Position numbers and translations under genes: made by a program. From NCBI GenBank assembly GCA_001942415.1, contig MKJX01000217.1:1-64000 (forward strand): 64,000 nt of DNA, written 5' to 3'. Numbering within the stretch: the stretch's first letter is position 1; the number at the start of each line of letters is the position of its first letter. Below, piece after piece: positions 48,752-58,622 of this stretch. Under the pieces are notes generated by a model. That model made no database searches and had not been told where the DNA came from. It saw only the letters and a list, made by a program, of their open reading frames with translations. Origin of the DNA: Pseudonocardia sp. CNS-139. Lineage in GTDB: Bacteria > Actinomycetota > Actinomycetes > Mycobacteriales > Pseudonocardiaceae.

Positions 48752-49977
48752 TCAGCCGAACAGGATCTGCGCCGGCGAGCTCAGAGGGGGAGCGGAGCCC
48801 ACCGGGGCGGAACCTGCGGGCACTCCGCCGGGAGGGGGTCCGGCCGGGGCGTCCGCGGGCGGCTGCGGGGTCGCCGCCCTCGGCACATTCTGCGCACCAC
48901 GTACGGTGATCGGACTACCGGGGGGCTCCGCACAGTAGGCGTCGTCGTTCACCCGTGTGGGCCCAACGTCGTCGCCGGGTCGGCGGTTGGTGCCTTCGTA
49001 CCCCTGCGAGCAGGGGTAGGGGTCGAAGAGGTTGATCACCAGGCCGAGGTGCGCGGTGCCGTCGCCGGGCACGACGGTGTAGGTCGTGGAGACGACGCCC
49101 GGGTAGGTCACGAGCAGCTGGCGCAGGGCGTCCTGGCGGGGCTCGGCGACCCGCGAGACCGTCAGCAGGTTCGCCACCAGCTCGCCGAGGCCGTGCCCGC
49201 TCTCCCGCAGCAGCGAACGCACCTGCCACGACGCGTCGGGGCCCGTGTCGAGCAGCCGGCGCAGGTCCGGGTCGGACGAGCGGAGCTGGTCGGCGAGCAG
49301 CGAGAGGTCCCGGCTGAAGCTCCGGAACGAGCCGGCGACGTCGTTCTGCGTGGTCAGCACGGTGCGCCCGTCGCGGATGAGCTGGAGCGTCTGCGGGAGC
49401 GCGGCGACGGCGTCCTCGGTGAACGCGTCGGTCGTGTCGAGGATCCGCTGCAGCGGCTGCCCGGTGCCGGCGAACGCGGTGCCGAGCTCGTCGACGACGG
49501 TCCGCAGCGAGTCGAGCGGCACGGAGCGCACGAAGTCGTCGACACTCACGACGAGCTGTTCGACCGGCACCGGCGTGGTCGTCCGGGCCATCGGGATCAC
49601 CGACCCGGACGCGAGCACCGGGCCGTTCGAGGTGGCCGGCTGCAGGTCGACGTACTGCTCGCCGATCGCGGAGAGGTTGTGGACGGCGGCGTCGAGGTCG
49701 GCGGGGATCGGCGGGGCGTCGCGGCGGATGTCGAGCCGGGCCTCGACGCCGCCCGGGATCAGCGTGAGCTGCCCGACCCGCCCGACGCTCACCCCGCGGT
49801 AGGTGACGTCGCGCCGGTGAAGATGCCGCCGGACTCGGCCAGCTCCAGCCGCACGGGGTAGGTCGTGGTGCCGAAGACGTCCCCGAACCCGGCGTAGCGG
49901 AACCCGACGTACCCCACGCCGAGCACCGTGACCAGCACGAACGCGAGCAGTTGGAGCCGGACGACGCGGGTGGTCAC
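48752..49977 (-). CDS. mceF: MceF, substrate-binding subunit of Mce transporter (one frameshift)
   Basis: 408 residues after repair. A membrane helix VRLQLLAFVLVTVLGVGYVGF, the MlaD/Mce domain (DVTYRGVSVGRVGQLTLIPG, LSAIGEQYVDLQP), a helical tube-forming region and a proline-rich C-terminus. A base is lost near 49812. GTG start at 49977 overlaps the mceE stop (GTGA). Mce hexamers form the channel that moves lipids across the cell envelope. Confidence 0.88.
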
Positions 49978-51238
49978 AGGTCACCTCCGAGCAGCCCGTC
50001 GAGAAGGCCGGGCGGCCGTGTCGGCGACGGCTCCGGCGGGTCGCGGTCCTCGGGCGGGATCGGCGACCCGGACGTCGGCGACGGCTGGACCTGGCCGGGC
50101 ACCGGGATCGGCAGCAGGCCGCCCTCGCCGAGCAGCGGGAACCGCGGGTGCTCGCCCTCCGGCGGGCCGAGCAGCGGGGCGAGCAGCTGCGCGGTGGACG
50201 GCAGCCCCTCCAGCGGGCCGTGCGAGCCGAGCAGCGGGTCGTTGGACCGCGCCATGTTCTCCAGGACGTGCCCGAGGTCGAGGTCGGCCTTGATGTAGAG
50301 GTTGGAGTAGTCCCCGGCGAACGCGTCGACCGTGCCGTCGGAGAACGGGAACGTCGGCAGGATCGACAGCGCGCCGACGAGGTCCGGTCCGGCGTCGGAG
50401 AGGTTCGCGAGGATCGGCTCCAGCAGCCGGAGGTCGGCGATCACGTCGTCGCGGCTGCGGTTGACGACGTCGGTGGCGACACCGGAGAGCCGGTCGAGCG
50501 CCTGGAGCATGTCGACGAGCTGTCCGCGCTGCGCCTCCAGCTCGGCGAGGCCGGCCGGGAGGTCGTCGAGCGCCGTCTCGATCTGGCCGCGCCGGTCGTC
50601 CAGGGTGATGCTGAGCCGGTTGATCTCGTCGAGCGCGCGGGTGATCTCGGTCTTGCGCTCCTCCAGTGCCCCGACCAGCGCGTCGACGTCGTCGAGCAGG
50701 GCGCGGATCTCCGGCTCGTTGCCGGTCAGCGCCTGGTTCAGCTCGCGGGCGATGGTCCGGACCTGCGCGATGCCGCCCCCGTTGAGCAGCAGCGACAGGG
50801 CCCCGAGCACCTCCTCGACCTCGGCGGCGCGGCTGGTGCGGGCCAGCGGGATCGTGGCGCCGTCGGCGATCCGGCCCTCCCCGTCCTGCGGGGCGATCAG
50901 CTCGACGAACTTCTCCCCCAGCAGGCTCGTCGTGCGCACGCGGGCCAGCGCGTTGGCCGGCATCGGCACGTCGCCGTTGACGTGCACGGTGACGAGCGCC
51001 GTCCAGTTCGGGCCCACACGGATGTCGCCGACGGTGCGACCGGCACGTCGTTGACCTTCACGAGCGACTGCGGGACGAGGTCGACGACGTCGGAGAACTC
51101 GACGGTGAGCCGGTACGGGTGGTCGCCGAGCTCGGCGCCGCCGGGCAGGTCGACGCCGCGCAGCCCGCCGGAGAGCACACCGCATCCGCTGGTCAGAAGC
51201 ACGAGCGCGGCCACGGCGGCAACGGCGGGACGCCTCAT
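49974..51238 (-). CDS. mceE: MceE, lipoprotein subunit of Mce transporter (one frameshift)
   Basis: 421 residues after repair. The signal peptide ends in the lipobox LTSGCG (Cys19), which identifies the E subunit of actinobacterial Mce operons. The Mce domain has VEFSDVVDLVPQSLVKVNDV, followed after a lost base near 51045 by VGPNWTALVTVHVNGDVPMP, then long helices and a proline-rich tail ending LLDGLLGGDL. Start overlaps the mceD stop. Confidence 0.88.
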
Positions 51239-52425
51239 CGGTCGCCCCCGGGCGCCGGCTCGGTCGGGAGCGCGAGCATCGGCACCGGCGGCGGCTGCCC
51301 CGCCTGCAGCGCGGTGATGACGGCGGCCGCGCCGGGCAGCGGGAGCGCGCCGCCGAGCACCGGTTCGAGGGTGGCGCAGGCGTCCGAGAGCGCGGTCGGC
51401 AGCTCTTGCGGCGTGCCGCGTCGCAGCGACTCGCAGACGAGCAGGATCGGCGGCATCGTCAGCTCGTTGATGTCGGCCCGGGTGTCGAGCGTGCCGGACG
51501 AGCCGTTGTAGGCCAGCGCGAGGTTGCCCAGCGCGGCCGGGGCGACGTCGAGGATCTCGGCGAGCGCGTTGCGCTGCTTCACGAGCACGTCGGTGACCTC
51601 GGTGAGCCGGTCGACGTTCGAGTGCAGCACGTCGCGGTTGTCGCGCACGAAGTCGGCGACGTCGCCCAGCGCGACCGACAGCTCGTGCACGGCGGCGGCC
51701 AGGTCGCCGCGCTCGTCGGCGAGGAACCCGGCGACGCTCGCGAGCCGCCCGTTGAACTCGCGCACCTCGGCGTCGTTCGCCGCCAGCATCGAGACGAACG
51801 ACTGCAGCTCGGTGACGGTGCCGAAGAGCTCCTCGCGGGAGTCGGCGAGCGTGCCGGACAGCTCCCCCAGGTTGTGGATCGTGCTGTTGAGCGCCTGGCC
51901 GTTGCCGCCGAGGTTGGCCGCGCCGACGTCGAGCACGTCCGACAGCGCGCCCTGGGCGTTCACGCCGTTCGGGCCGAGCGCGTCGGCCAGGTCGGTGGCG
52001 GCGCGGGCCAGGTCGTCGACGCCGAGCGGCACGGCCGTGCGCTCGACCGGGATCACGGCGCCGTCGGCCAGCTCGGGCCCGCCGGAGTACGTCGGTGTGA
52101 GCTGCACGTACCGGCCGGTGACGAGGCTCGGCGAGACGACGACGGCCCGCGCGTCGGCGGGAAGCCGCAGGTCCGGGTCGTCGAGGTGCATCACCACGCG
52201 CACCCGGTCGCCGTCCGGGACGACCTCGGTGATGCGCCCGACCGACACCCCGAGCACCCGGACGGAGTTGTCCTCGAACACGCCGACGGCCGAGCGGAAG
52301 TAGGCGGTGACCTCCCGCCCGGGCGGCTGCATGAGCACGTAGAGCCCGCCGGCGAGCAGCACGACGAGCACGGCGAAGAGGCCCGTGTACTGGAGCTGGC
52401 GGCGGTCGGTGTCGGTGAGCGGCAC
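51235..52425 (-). CDS. mceD: MceD, Mce transporter subunit
   Basis: Intact, 396 residues. Membrane helix YTGLFAVLVVLLAGGLYVL, Mce domain FRSAVGVFEDNSVRVLGVSV, GRITEVVPDGDRVRVVMHLD, then a long helical region (LNSTIHNLGELSGTLADSRE and similar) and a proline-rich end. It is one of six paralogues forming the hexameric tube. It lies 4 bases after mceC. Confidence 0.9.
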   Translation of the reverse strand: MPLTDTDRRQLQYTGLFAVLVVLLAGGLYVLMQPPGREVTAYFRSAVGVFEDNSVRVLGVSVGRITEVVPDGDRVRVVMHLDDPDLRLPADARAVVVSPSLVTGRYVQLTPTYSGGPELADGAVIPVERTAVPLGVDDLARAATDLADALGPNGVNAQGALSDVLDVGAANLGGNGQALNSTIHNLGELSGTLADSREELFGTVTELQSFVSMLAANDAEVREFNGRLASVAGFLADERGDLAAAVHELSVALGDVADFVRDNRDVLHSNVDRLTEVTDVLVKQRNALAEILDVAPAALGNLALAYNGSSGTLDTRADINELTMPPILLVCESLRRGTPQELPTALSDACATLEPVLGGALPLPGAAAVITALQAGQPPPVPMLALPTEPAPGGDR

Positions 52426-52429
52426 GGGG

Positions 52430-53380
52430 CTAACACCCCCCGGGGTTGATCGGGCCCAGCGGGGGCGGGAAGAGGCCGCAGACGTAGTTGTCGAACCACT
52501 CGCCGTTGCCGACGGCGTTGGTGAAGAGCCGGACGAACACGGCCTCCTTCTCCAGGCTCTCGTCGAGCGCGTCGCGGTTGCGCTGCAGGAGCGCGGCGAC
52601 CCGGTCGAGCTGCTCCAGCGTGGGCCGCAGCTGCTCGCGGTTGTCGGCGACGAGCCCGCGCAGCTCCTCCGACAGCCGCCGGGTGCCGTCGAGCAGGGCG
52701 CTGATCGCGTCGCGGCGGCGCTGGATCTCGGCCAGCAGGAGGTTGCCGTCGGAGAGGAGCCTCTCGAACTCGTCGTTGCGCTCGGCCAGCACGCGCGACA
52801 GGTCGTGGGTGCCGGCCAGCAGCCTGCGGATCTCCTCGTCGCGGCTCGCGATGGTGGTGGAGAGCCGGGAGAGCCCGTCGAGCGCGCCGCGGACCTCCGG
52901 CGGCGTGCCGCGGAACGTGTCGGAGAGCGTATTGAGGCTCGCGGCCAGCTGCACCGTGTCGATCTGGTCGATCGTCCCGGAGAGCCCGTCGAACGCCTCG
53001 ACCACGTCGTACGGGGACGCCGTGCGGGTGAGCGGGATCGGGGTGGCCGGGTCGAGCTCGCCCTCGCCCTGCGGGTCGAGCGCGAGGTACTTGGCCCCGA
53101 GCAGCGTCTTGATCTCGATGGACGCCGCCGTGCGGTCGCCGACCCACGCGTCGGTCCGGAAGGTGACGAGCACCCGGTCGCCGGCCAGTGCCACGTCGGT
53201 GACGCGCCCGGCCTCGACGCCCGCGACGGTGACCATGTCGCCGGACGTGAGCCCGGCCGCCTCGCCGAACTCGGCCTGGTAGGTGCGGCCGGGGGCGAAG
53301 AGCGTCGGCGCGTTGAACACGAGTGCGACGGTCAGCACGATCACCAGCAGGCCGGTGACCGCCATCGGCACGGGCCTCAT
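52430..53380 (-). CDS. mceC: MceC, Mce transporter subunit
   Basis: Intact, 316 residues, shorter than the other subunits because it lacks a proline-rich tail. Membrane helix AVTGLLVIVLTVALVFNAPT, Mce domain FGEAAGLTSGDMVTVAGVEA, GRVTDVALAGDRVLVTFRTD, and the ending YVCGLFPPPLGPINPGGC. The NYVCG motif is typical of B/C subunits. ATGA overlap with mceB. Confidence 0.9.
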   Translation of the reverse strand: MRPVPMAVTGLLVIVLTVALVFNAPTLFAPGRTYQAEFGEAAGLTSGDMVTVAGVEAGRVTDVALAGDRVLVTFRTDAWVGDRTAASIEIKTLLGAKYLALDPQGEGELDPATPIPLTRTASPYDVVEAFDGLSGTIDQIDTVQLAASLNTLSDTFRGTPPEVRGALDGLSRLSTTIASRDEEIRRLLAGTHDLSRVLAERNDEFERLLSDGNLLLAEIQRRRDAISALLDGTRRLSEELRGLVADNREQLRPTLEQLDRVAALLQRNRDALDESLEKEAVFVRLFTNAVGNGEWFDNYVCGLFPPPLGPINPGGC

Positions 53381-54537
53381 CCACCCGCCCCCAGCAGCTG
53401 GCCGAGCAGCGGCAGCCCGCTGAGGTCGGCGGGGTCGACGGGCCGCACGGGCACGAGCGGGGGCGCCGGCACCGGGTTCGGCGCCCGGCCCTGCACGCCG
53501 TCCGGGTCGGGGCCGCAGCGCGGCGACGGGCTCGTGTAGACGGGCAGCTCGGTCGGCGGCAGGTAGGGCTCCAGCCCGACCGACCCGGACAGGCCGCAGA
53601 GGTAGAAGTTGAACCAGCTCCCGTAGCCGCCCGCGCGGCCGAGCCGGTCGAGCTTGTCCGGCAGGTTCCGGATGGTCCGCTCCAGCCGGTCACCGGAGTC
53701 GTTCAGGTTGCCGGCGAGCGTGCCGAGGTGCTCCACGTCGGCCCGCAGCGGCGGCCGCACGTCGTCCACGAAACCGGCCGTGACCTGCGTCAGCTCGCCG
53801 ATCGCGCCGATGGCCTCGCCGATCGGCTGCCGGTCGGCCGACAGGCCTGAGACGAGCTGCTGCAAGGTCAGGATCAGCTCCGAGAGCTGCTCGTCGCGCG
53901 CGTTCACGGTGGTCAGCACCGCGTTGAGGTTGTCGACGACCTGACCGATCAGCTCGTCGCGGTCGGCGAGCGTGTTGGTCAGCGACGACGTGCTCGCGAG
54001 CAGGCTCTGCACGGTGCCGCCCTGGCCCTGCAGCACCTGGATGATCTCGAACGAGAGCTGGTTGACCTGCTGCGGGTCGAGCGCGGTGAGCAGGGGCTTG
54101 AACCCGTTGAACAGCACCGTGAGATTCAGCGGCGGCCGCGTGCGCTCGACGGGGATCGAGCCGCCCGCCGGGAGCGTCGCGCCGGCCGGCCCGGCGCCCT
54201 GCTCCAGCGAGAGGAACCGCTGGCCGATGAGGTTGCGGTAGAGGATCGCCGCGCTCACCGACCCGGGCAGCGGCCGGTCGCTGTCCACGCTGAACGCCAC
54301 CTCGGCGAGGCGGCGGTCGACGATCCGCACGTCGTCGACGGTGCCGACGACGACACCCGCGATCCGGACGTCGTCGCCGGGCAGCAGCCCGGCCGCGTCG
54401 GTGAAGCGCGCGGTGTAGTCCGTGCGCCGGCCGCCGGACGCGTTGGCGATGGTCAGCGCGAGCACGGTGGTCGCGAGCGCGACCACCACGGTGAGCGCGG
54501 CGAACTTGAGGAGCGCGCCGACGGGGAACCGGCTCAC
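53377..54537 (-). CDS. mceB: MceB, Mce transporter subunit
   Basis: Intact, 386 residues from GTG at 54537, which overlaps the mceA stop (an upstream in-frame start at 54591 is less likely). Membrane helix FAALTVVVALATTVLALTIA, Mce domain FTDAAGLLPGDDVRIAGVVV, GTVDDVRIVDRRLAEVAFSV, then helices and FNFYLCGLSGSVGLEPYLPP with a proline-rich end. Confidence 0.9.
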   Translation of the reverse strand: MSRFPVGALLKFAALTVVVALATTVLALTIANASGGRRTDYTARFTDAAGLLPGDDVRIAGVVVGTVDDVRIVDRRLAEVAFSVDSDRPLPGSVSAAILYRNLIGQRFLSLEQGAGPAGATLPAGGSIPVERTRPPLNLTVLFNGFKPLLTALDPQQVNQLSFEIIQVLQGQGGTVQSLLASTSSLTNTLADRDELIGQVVDNLNAVLTTVNARDEQLSELILTLQQLVSGLSADRQPIGEAIGAIGELTQVTAGFVDDVRPPLRADVEHLGTLAGNLNDSGDRLERTIRNLPDKLDRLGRAGGYGSWFNFYLCGLSGSVGLEPYLPPTELPVYTSPSPRCGPDPDGVQGRAPNPVPAPPLVPVRPVDPADLSGLPLLGQLLGAGG

Positions 54538-55850
54538 GTCAGGCTCACCTCGGTGCCCCGGTAGAGCGGTCCGACGAGCATCGAGCCCCACGCCGGCACC
54601 GACGAGGGCGACGAACCCTCCTGCGCGGCGACCAGCTCGGCGACGAGCTGCTGCTCACCGGGCGAGTTGGGCATGCCCATGCCCTCGAAGGAGGACGGAT
54701 AGGTGCCGAACGTCTCGCCGCCGACCGACTCCGGGTCGCCCTCCGGCGTGCGACCGGTGCCTCCCGGTCCCGCGCCGTGCCGTCCCGGTACGGGCCGTCC
54801 GGCGGCTGCTCGGGCCCGAGCGGCAGGATCGGGTAGCAGCGCGGGCCGCGGTCGTCCTCGTAGCGCGGCTCGTCCCGGCCCGGCAGGTACTTGCCCTCCG
54901 GGTTGACGATCTCCAGCGTGATGTGCAGCCCGGGCAGGTCGGTGCCGGCGCCGAACGCCCGGTCCAGCCGCGGCGCGATCCCGTCGAGCTGGTCGAGCAG
55001 GCACGGGAACTCGGGCGCGTAGCGGGCGAGGCTCTCCAGCGTCGGGCGGCTGGTGTCGGCGAGCGCGATCAGGTTGTTCCGGTTGGTGCTCAGGAACCCG
55101 CGCAGGTCGTCGGACGCGGCCGTGACGCCGGTGAGCAGCGCGTGCAGGCGTTCGCGCTGCTCGACGACGGTGCGGCTGGTGGCGCTGAGGTCGTCGAGGG
55201 CGGCGAGCAGGTCGGGCGCGGCGGCGTCGAGGTTGCCGGCGAGGTCGGCGAGCTGGGTGATGTCCTCCTGCAGGTCCGGGATGGCCGGGCGCAGCCCGCC
55301 GGTCAGCTCCTGCAGCCGCACGAGGGTGTCGCCCAGCGCCTCGCCGCGGCCGGACAGGGCCTGCGAGAGCGCGCCGAGCGTCGTCGAGAGGTCCTGCGGC
55401 TCGACGGCCTGCAGGAGCGGCAGCAGCCCGTCCAGCACCCGTTCGACCTCGCGGGTGGACGCGCTGCGGTCCAGCGGGATGACGTCGCCGGCCGCGACCG
55501 GGCGGACCGCCGGCCCGGGCGGGGTCACCAGCGAGACGTAGCGCTCGCCGAAGAGCGTCTTCGGGATGAGCCGGGCCGCGACGTTGGCCGGCACGAGGTC
55601 GGCGTACCGCGGCTCGATGGAGAGCTGCACCGTGGCGTGCTCCGCGTCGGTGCTGATCGACTCGACCTGCCGACCCGCAGTCCGCGGATCTTGCGTCCGC
55701 GCGCTCGGCGAGCTGCGTGCCGACCCGGTCGACCTGCAGCGTCACCGGCACGCCCCGGTCGAACACACCCGCGTACCGGCCGACGGCGAGCCCGGCCATC
55801 CCGACGAGCACAACGACGAACAGGAGCCCGAGCAGCCGCTTCTTGATCAT
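54534..55850 (-). CDS. mceA: MceA, Mce transporter subunit (frameshifts near both ends)
   Basis: About 439 residues after repair. Membrane helix LLGLLFVVVLVGMAGLAVGR, Mce domain VPVTLQVDRVGTQLAERADA then VQLSIEPRYADLVPANVAAR and LIPKTLFGERYVSLVTPPGP. Indels near 55680 (net two bases) and 54780 (one) interrupt it. The conserved RYAPEFPCLLDQLDGIAPRL and HITLEIVNPEGKYLPGRDEP typify A subunits. Start overlaps the yrbEB stop. Confidence 0.88.
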   Translation of the reverse strand: MIKKRLLGLLFVVVLVGMAGLAVGRYAGVFDRGVPVTLQVDRVGTQLAERADARSADCGSAGRVDQHRRGARHGAALHRAAVRRPRAGQRRGPAHPEDALRRALRLAGDPARAGGPPGRGRRRHPAGPQRVHPRGRTGAGRAAAAPAGRRAAGPLDDARRALAGPVRPRRGAGRHPRAAAGADRRAAPGHPGPAGGHHPARRPRRQPRRRRARPARRPRRPQRHQPHRRRAARTPARAAHRRHGRVRRPARVPEHQPEQPDRARRHQPPDAGEPRPLRARVPVPARPARRDRAAAGPGVRRRHRPARAAHHAGDRQPGGQVPAGPGRAALRGRPRPALLPDPAARARAAAGRPVPGRHGAGPGGTGRTPEGDPESVGGETFGTYPSSFEGMGMPNSPGEQQLVAELVAAQEGSSPSSVPAWGSMLVGPLYRGTEVSLT

Positions 55851-56686
55851 CCGGACACGCTCACCGAGGTCGACGTGCCGTAGATGACGAGCGTCAGGAA
55901 GAAGTCGAGGATCGCGGTGCTCACGATCGACAGCCGCACCGAGCGGCCGACCGCGACACCGACGCCCGCGGGGCCGCCGCGCGCGGTGTAGCCGTAGTGG
56001 CAGTGGATCAGGATGATCACCACGGCGAAGACGATCACCTTGAGGTACGAGTACAGCACGTCGCTGACCGGCAGGAACAGCGCGAAGTAGTGGTCGTACG
56101 TGCCGCCGGGCAGGCCGTTGACGAGCGTGACGTTGAGCCGGGACGCGGCGAAGCTCGCGAGCAGGCCGATCGTGTACATCGGGATGATCGCGACGACGCC
56201 GGCGATCACGCGGGTGGTGATGAGGAACGGCACGCTGGGCACCGCCATCACCTCCAGCGCGTCGACCTCCTCGGAGATCCGCATCGCGCCGAGCTGCGCG
56301 GTGAAGCCCGCGCCGAGCGTGGCGGTGAGCGCGGCCGCGGCCACCAGCGGCGCGATGTCGCGCGTGTTGAAGTACGCCGTGATGAAACCGGTGAGCGCCT
56401 CGACGCCGAGCGTGTCGAGCGCGCGGAAGCCCTGCAGGCCCACCAGGCTCCCGACGAACAGCGACAGCGACAGCATCACGCCGGCCGTGCCGAGGATGAC
56501 GATCAGCGCGCCGGAGCCGAAGCTCACCTCGGCGAGCAGCCGGGCGATCTCGCCGCGGTAGCGGCGCAGCGTGCGCGGGGTCCAGGCCAGCGCCCGGGCG
56601 TAGAGCGAGAGCTGGTCGCCGAGCTGCTCCAGCACCGAGAGGGGGGCGGCGGCGATGCGCCGCGCCCGGCTGCCGAACGTCGCCAC
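55847..56686 (-). CDS. yrbEB: YrbEB, permease of the Mce ABC transporter
   Basis: Intact, 279 residues, MlaE family with five to six membrane helices. Conserved EVDALEVMAVPSVPFLITTR contacts the MceG ATPase; EVSFGSGALIVILGTAGVML and GAGFTAQLGAMRISEEV precede it. Together with YrbEA it forms the inner-membrane core. Adjacent to yrbEA with one base between. Confidence 0.93.
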   Translation of the reverse strand: MATFGSRARRIAAAPLSVLEQLGDQLSLYARALAWTPRTLRRYRGEIARLLAEVSFGSGALIVILGTAGVMLSLSLFVGSLVGLQGFRALDTLGVEALTGFITAYFNTRDIAPLVAAAALTATLGAGFTAQLGAMRISEEVDALEVMAVPSVPFLITTRVIAGVVAIIPMYTIGLLASFAASRLNVTLVNGLPGGTYDHYFALFLPVSDVLYSYLKVIVFAVVIILIHCHYGYTARGGPAGVGVAVGRSVRLSIVSTAILDFFLTLVIYGTSTSVSVSG

Positions 56687-56687
56687 G

Positions 56688-57464
56688 TCACGAACCCCGC
56701 GGCGGGACGAGCTCGAGGTAGAGCGTGGTCACCACGAGGTTGATCAGGAACACGAGCACGAACGAGATGACGACCGACTGGTTCACGGCGTCGCCGACGC
56801 CCTTGGGCCCGGGCGGCGGGTTGAGGCCCCGGTACGCCGCGACGATGCCCGCGGTGAAGCCGAAGAGCGCGGCCTTGACCTCGCTCACCACGATGTCGGA
56901 GACCTGCGCGACCGCCGAGAAGCTCGCGATGTACGCACCCGGCGTGCCGCCCTGCACGATGACGTTGAAGAAGTAGCCGCCGGCCACCCCGACCACGCTG
57001 GCCAGCCCGTTGAGCACCACGGCGGTCGTCGCCATCGCGAGCACCCGCGGCACGACGAGCCGCTGGATCGGGGAGATGCCGAGCACCTCCAACGCCGCGA
57101 TCTCCTCGCGGATCGTGCGGGCGCCGAGGTCGGCGCACACCGCGCTGCCACCGGCGCCCGAGATCAGCAACGCGGTGACGATCGGCGCGGCCTGCTGCAC
57201 GATCGCGAGCACGCTGCCGGCGCCCGTCTGGCTCTGCGCGCCGAACTGCCGCGTCAGCTCGGCCAGGAGCAGCGCGATCGTGCCCCGAAGGGATCGTGAA
57301 CAGGCCGTGGGCAGCGCCGACACCTTCGTGACGAACCAGGTCTGCTCGATGTACTCGCTGAGCTGGAACGGGCGCCGGAACGTCAGGCGCACGACGTCGA
57401 CGCCCAGCGCGAACATGCGGCCGATCGGGGTGAGGGCGCGGGAGACCGGGGTGGGAGCGGTCAT
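56688..57464 (-). CDS. yrbEA: YrbEA, permease of the Mce ABC transporter (locally garbled)
   Basis: MlaE-family permease of 258 residues. AGSVLAIVQQAAPIVTALLI, GSAVCADLGARTIREEIAAL EVLGISPIQRLVVPRVLA is the conserved coupling region. Around 57285-57300 three one-base losses cancel, so the frame survives but the usual LPTALFTIPFG-GTIALL helix start reads as PTACSRSLRGTIALL. Restored, the protein would have 259 residues. Start ATG 3 bases after mceG. Confidence 0.92.
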   Translation of the reverse strand: MTAPTPVSRALTPIGRMFALGVDVVRLTFRRPFQLSEYIEQTWFVTKVSALPTACSRSLRGTIALLLAELTRQFGAQSQTGAGSVLAIVQQAAPIVTALLISGAGGSAVCADLGARTIREEIAALEVLGISPIQRLVVPRVLAMATTAVVLNGLASVVGVAGGYFFNVIVQGGTPGAYIASFSAVAQVSDIVVSEVKAALFGFTAGIVAAYRGLNPPPGPKGVGDAVNQSVVISFVLVFLINLVVTTLYLELVPPRGS

Positions 57465-57467
57465 GTG

Positions 57468-58622
57468 CTAACGCCCCGTCGACTCGTCGTCGGCGCCGTA
57501 GCCGGGGGCGTACGCGTCGAACGAGTCGGACTCGCGGCCGTACCCGGGCGCGAGCGGCGGGTAGCCGGACGCCCCGCCGGCGGCGCGCCGCGGGCGCGGC
57601 GTCGGGCGCCGGGTGGCGATCGGGCCGGTCGCGGGGTCCTCCGGCTGCCACTCCAGCGGGTCGTCGGCGTAGCTGTCGCGGATCGCCTGCTGCGCCGCGG
57701 GCGGCAGGTCGTGCAGCATCCCGAGCACCCGCTGCCGGCGCCGGGCGACGGCGCGCCGCTCCCCCAGCCCGCTGCTCGGGCGCAGCTGCGGCTTCAGCGG
57801 GGGCAGCCCGGACAGCTCGCCGGCCTCCGCCATCTCCCGGGCGGCCTGGGCGGCGTCCTTCTCCTCGGACATGCCGATCGGGCCCTGCCGCCGCCCGTTG
57901 AGGAACTGCGCGACGACCGGTTCCTCGCTGGTCAGGAGCACCTCGCGGGGCCCGAACATGGCCAGGTGCCTGCGGTAGAGCATGCCGATGTTGTCCGGCA
58001 CCGTCTGCGCGGTGTTGATGTCGTGCGTGACGATCAGGAACGTGGCGTCGGTCTGTGCGTTCAGGTCGACGATGAGCTGGTTCAGGTAGGCCGTGCGCAC
58101 CGGGTCGAGGCCGGAGTCGGGCTCGTCGAACAGGATGATCTCCGGATCGAGCACCAGCGCCCGCGCGAGCCCCGCGCGCTTGCGCATGCCGCCGGAGATC
58201 TCGCCGGGCAGCTTCCGCTCGTCGCCGGTGAGCCCGACCATCGCCATCTTCTCCTCGACGACGTCGCGGACCTGCGCCTCGCTCATGCGCGTGTGCTCCC
58301 GCAGCGGGAACGCGATGTTGTCGTAGAGGTTCATCGACCCGAACAGCGCGCCGTCCTGGAACAGCACGCCGAAGAGCTTCCGCAGCTCGTAGAGGCGGCT
58401 CTCGGAGCAGCGCACGAGGTCGGTGTCGTGGATGACGATCGAGCCGCGCTCGGGCTTGAGCAGGCCGATCAGGGTCTTGAGGAAGACCGACTTGCCCGTG
58501 CCGGACGGGCCGAGCAGCACCGAGACCTCGCCGGGCGGGAGGGTGAGCGTCACGTCGGACCAGATGTTGGCGCGGCCGAAGGACTTCGAGAGCCCTTCCA
58601 CCCTGACCTCTACGCCAGCCAC
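57468..58622 (-). CDS. mceG: MceG (Mkl), ATPase of Mce transporters
   Basis: Intact, 384 residues. Walker A LGPSGTGKS (residues 38-45), Q-loop VLFQDGALF, signature ISGGMRKRAGLARAL, Walker B IILFDEPDSGLDP, H-loop VTHD. The C-terminal 120-residue extension, proline/arginine-rich, is typical of MceG and regulates the transporter. Starts at GTG after GGAGGCG. Here it heads the mce operon, whereas in mycobacteria it is remote from the mce loci but also near rplJL. Confidence 0.95.
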   Translation of the reverse strand: MAGVEVRVEGLSKSFGRANIWSDVTLTLPPGEVSVLLGPSGTGKSVFLKTLIGLLKPERGSIVIHDTDLVRCSESRLYELRKLFGVLFQDGALFGSMNLYDNIAFPLREHTRMSEAQVRDVVEEKMAMVGLTGDERKLPGEISGGMRKRAGLARALVLDPEIILFDEPDSGLDPVRTAYLNQLIVDLNAQTDATFLIVTHDINTAQTVPDNIGMLYRRHLAMFGPREVLLTSEEPVVAQFLNGRRQGPIGMSEEKDAAQAAREMAEAGELSGLPPLKPQLRPSSGLGERRAVARRRQRVLGMLHDLPPAAQQAIRDSYADDPLEWQPEDPATGPIATRRPTPRPRRAAGGASGYPPLAPGYGRESDSFDAYAPGYGADDESTGR

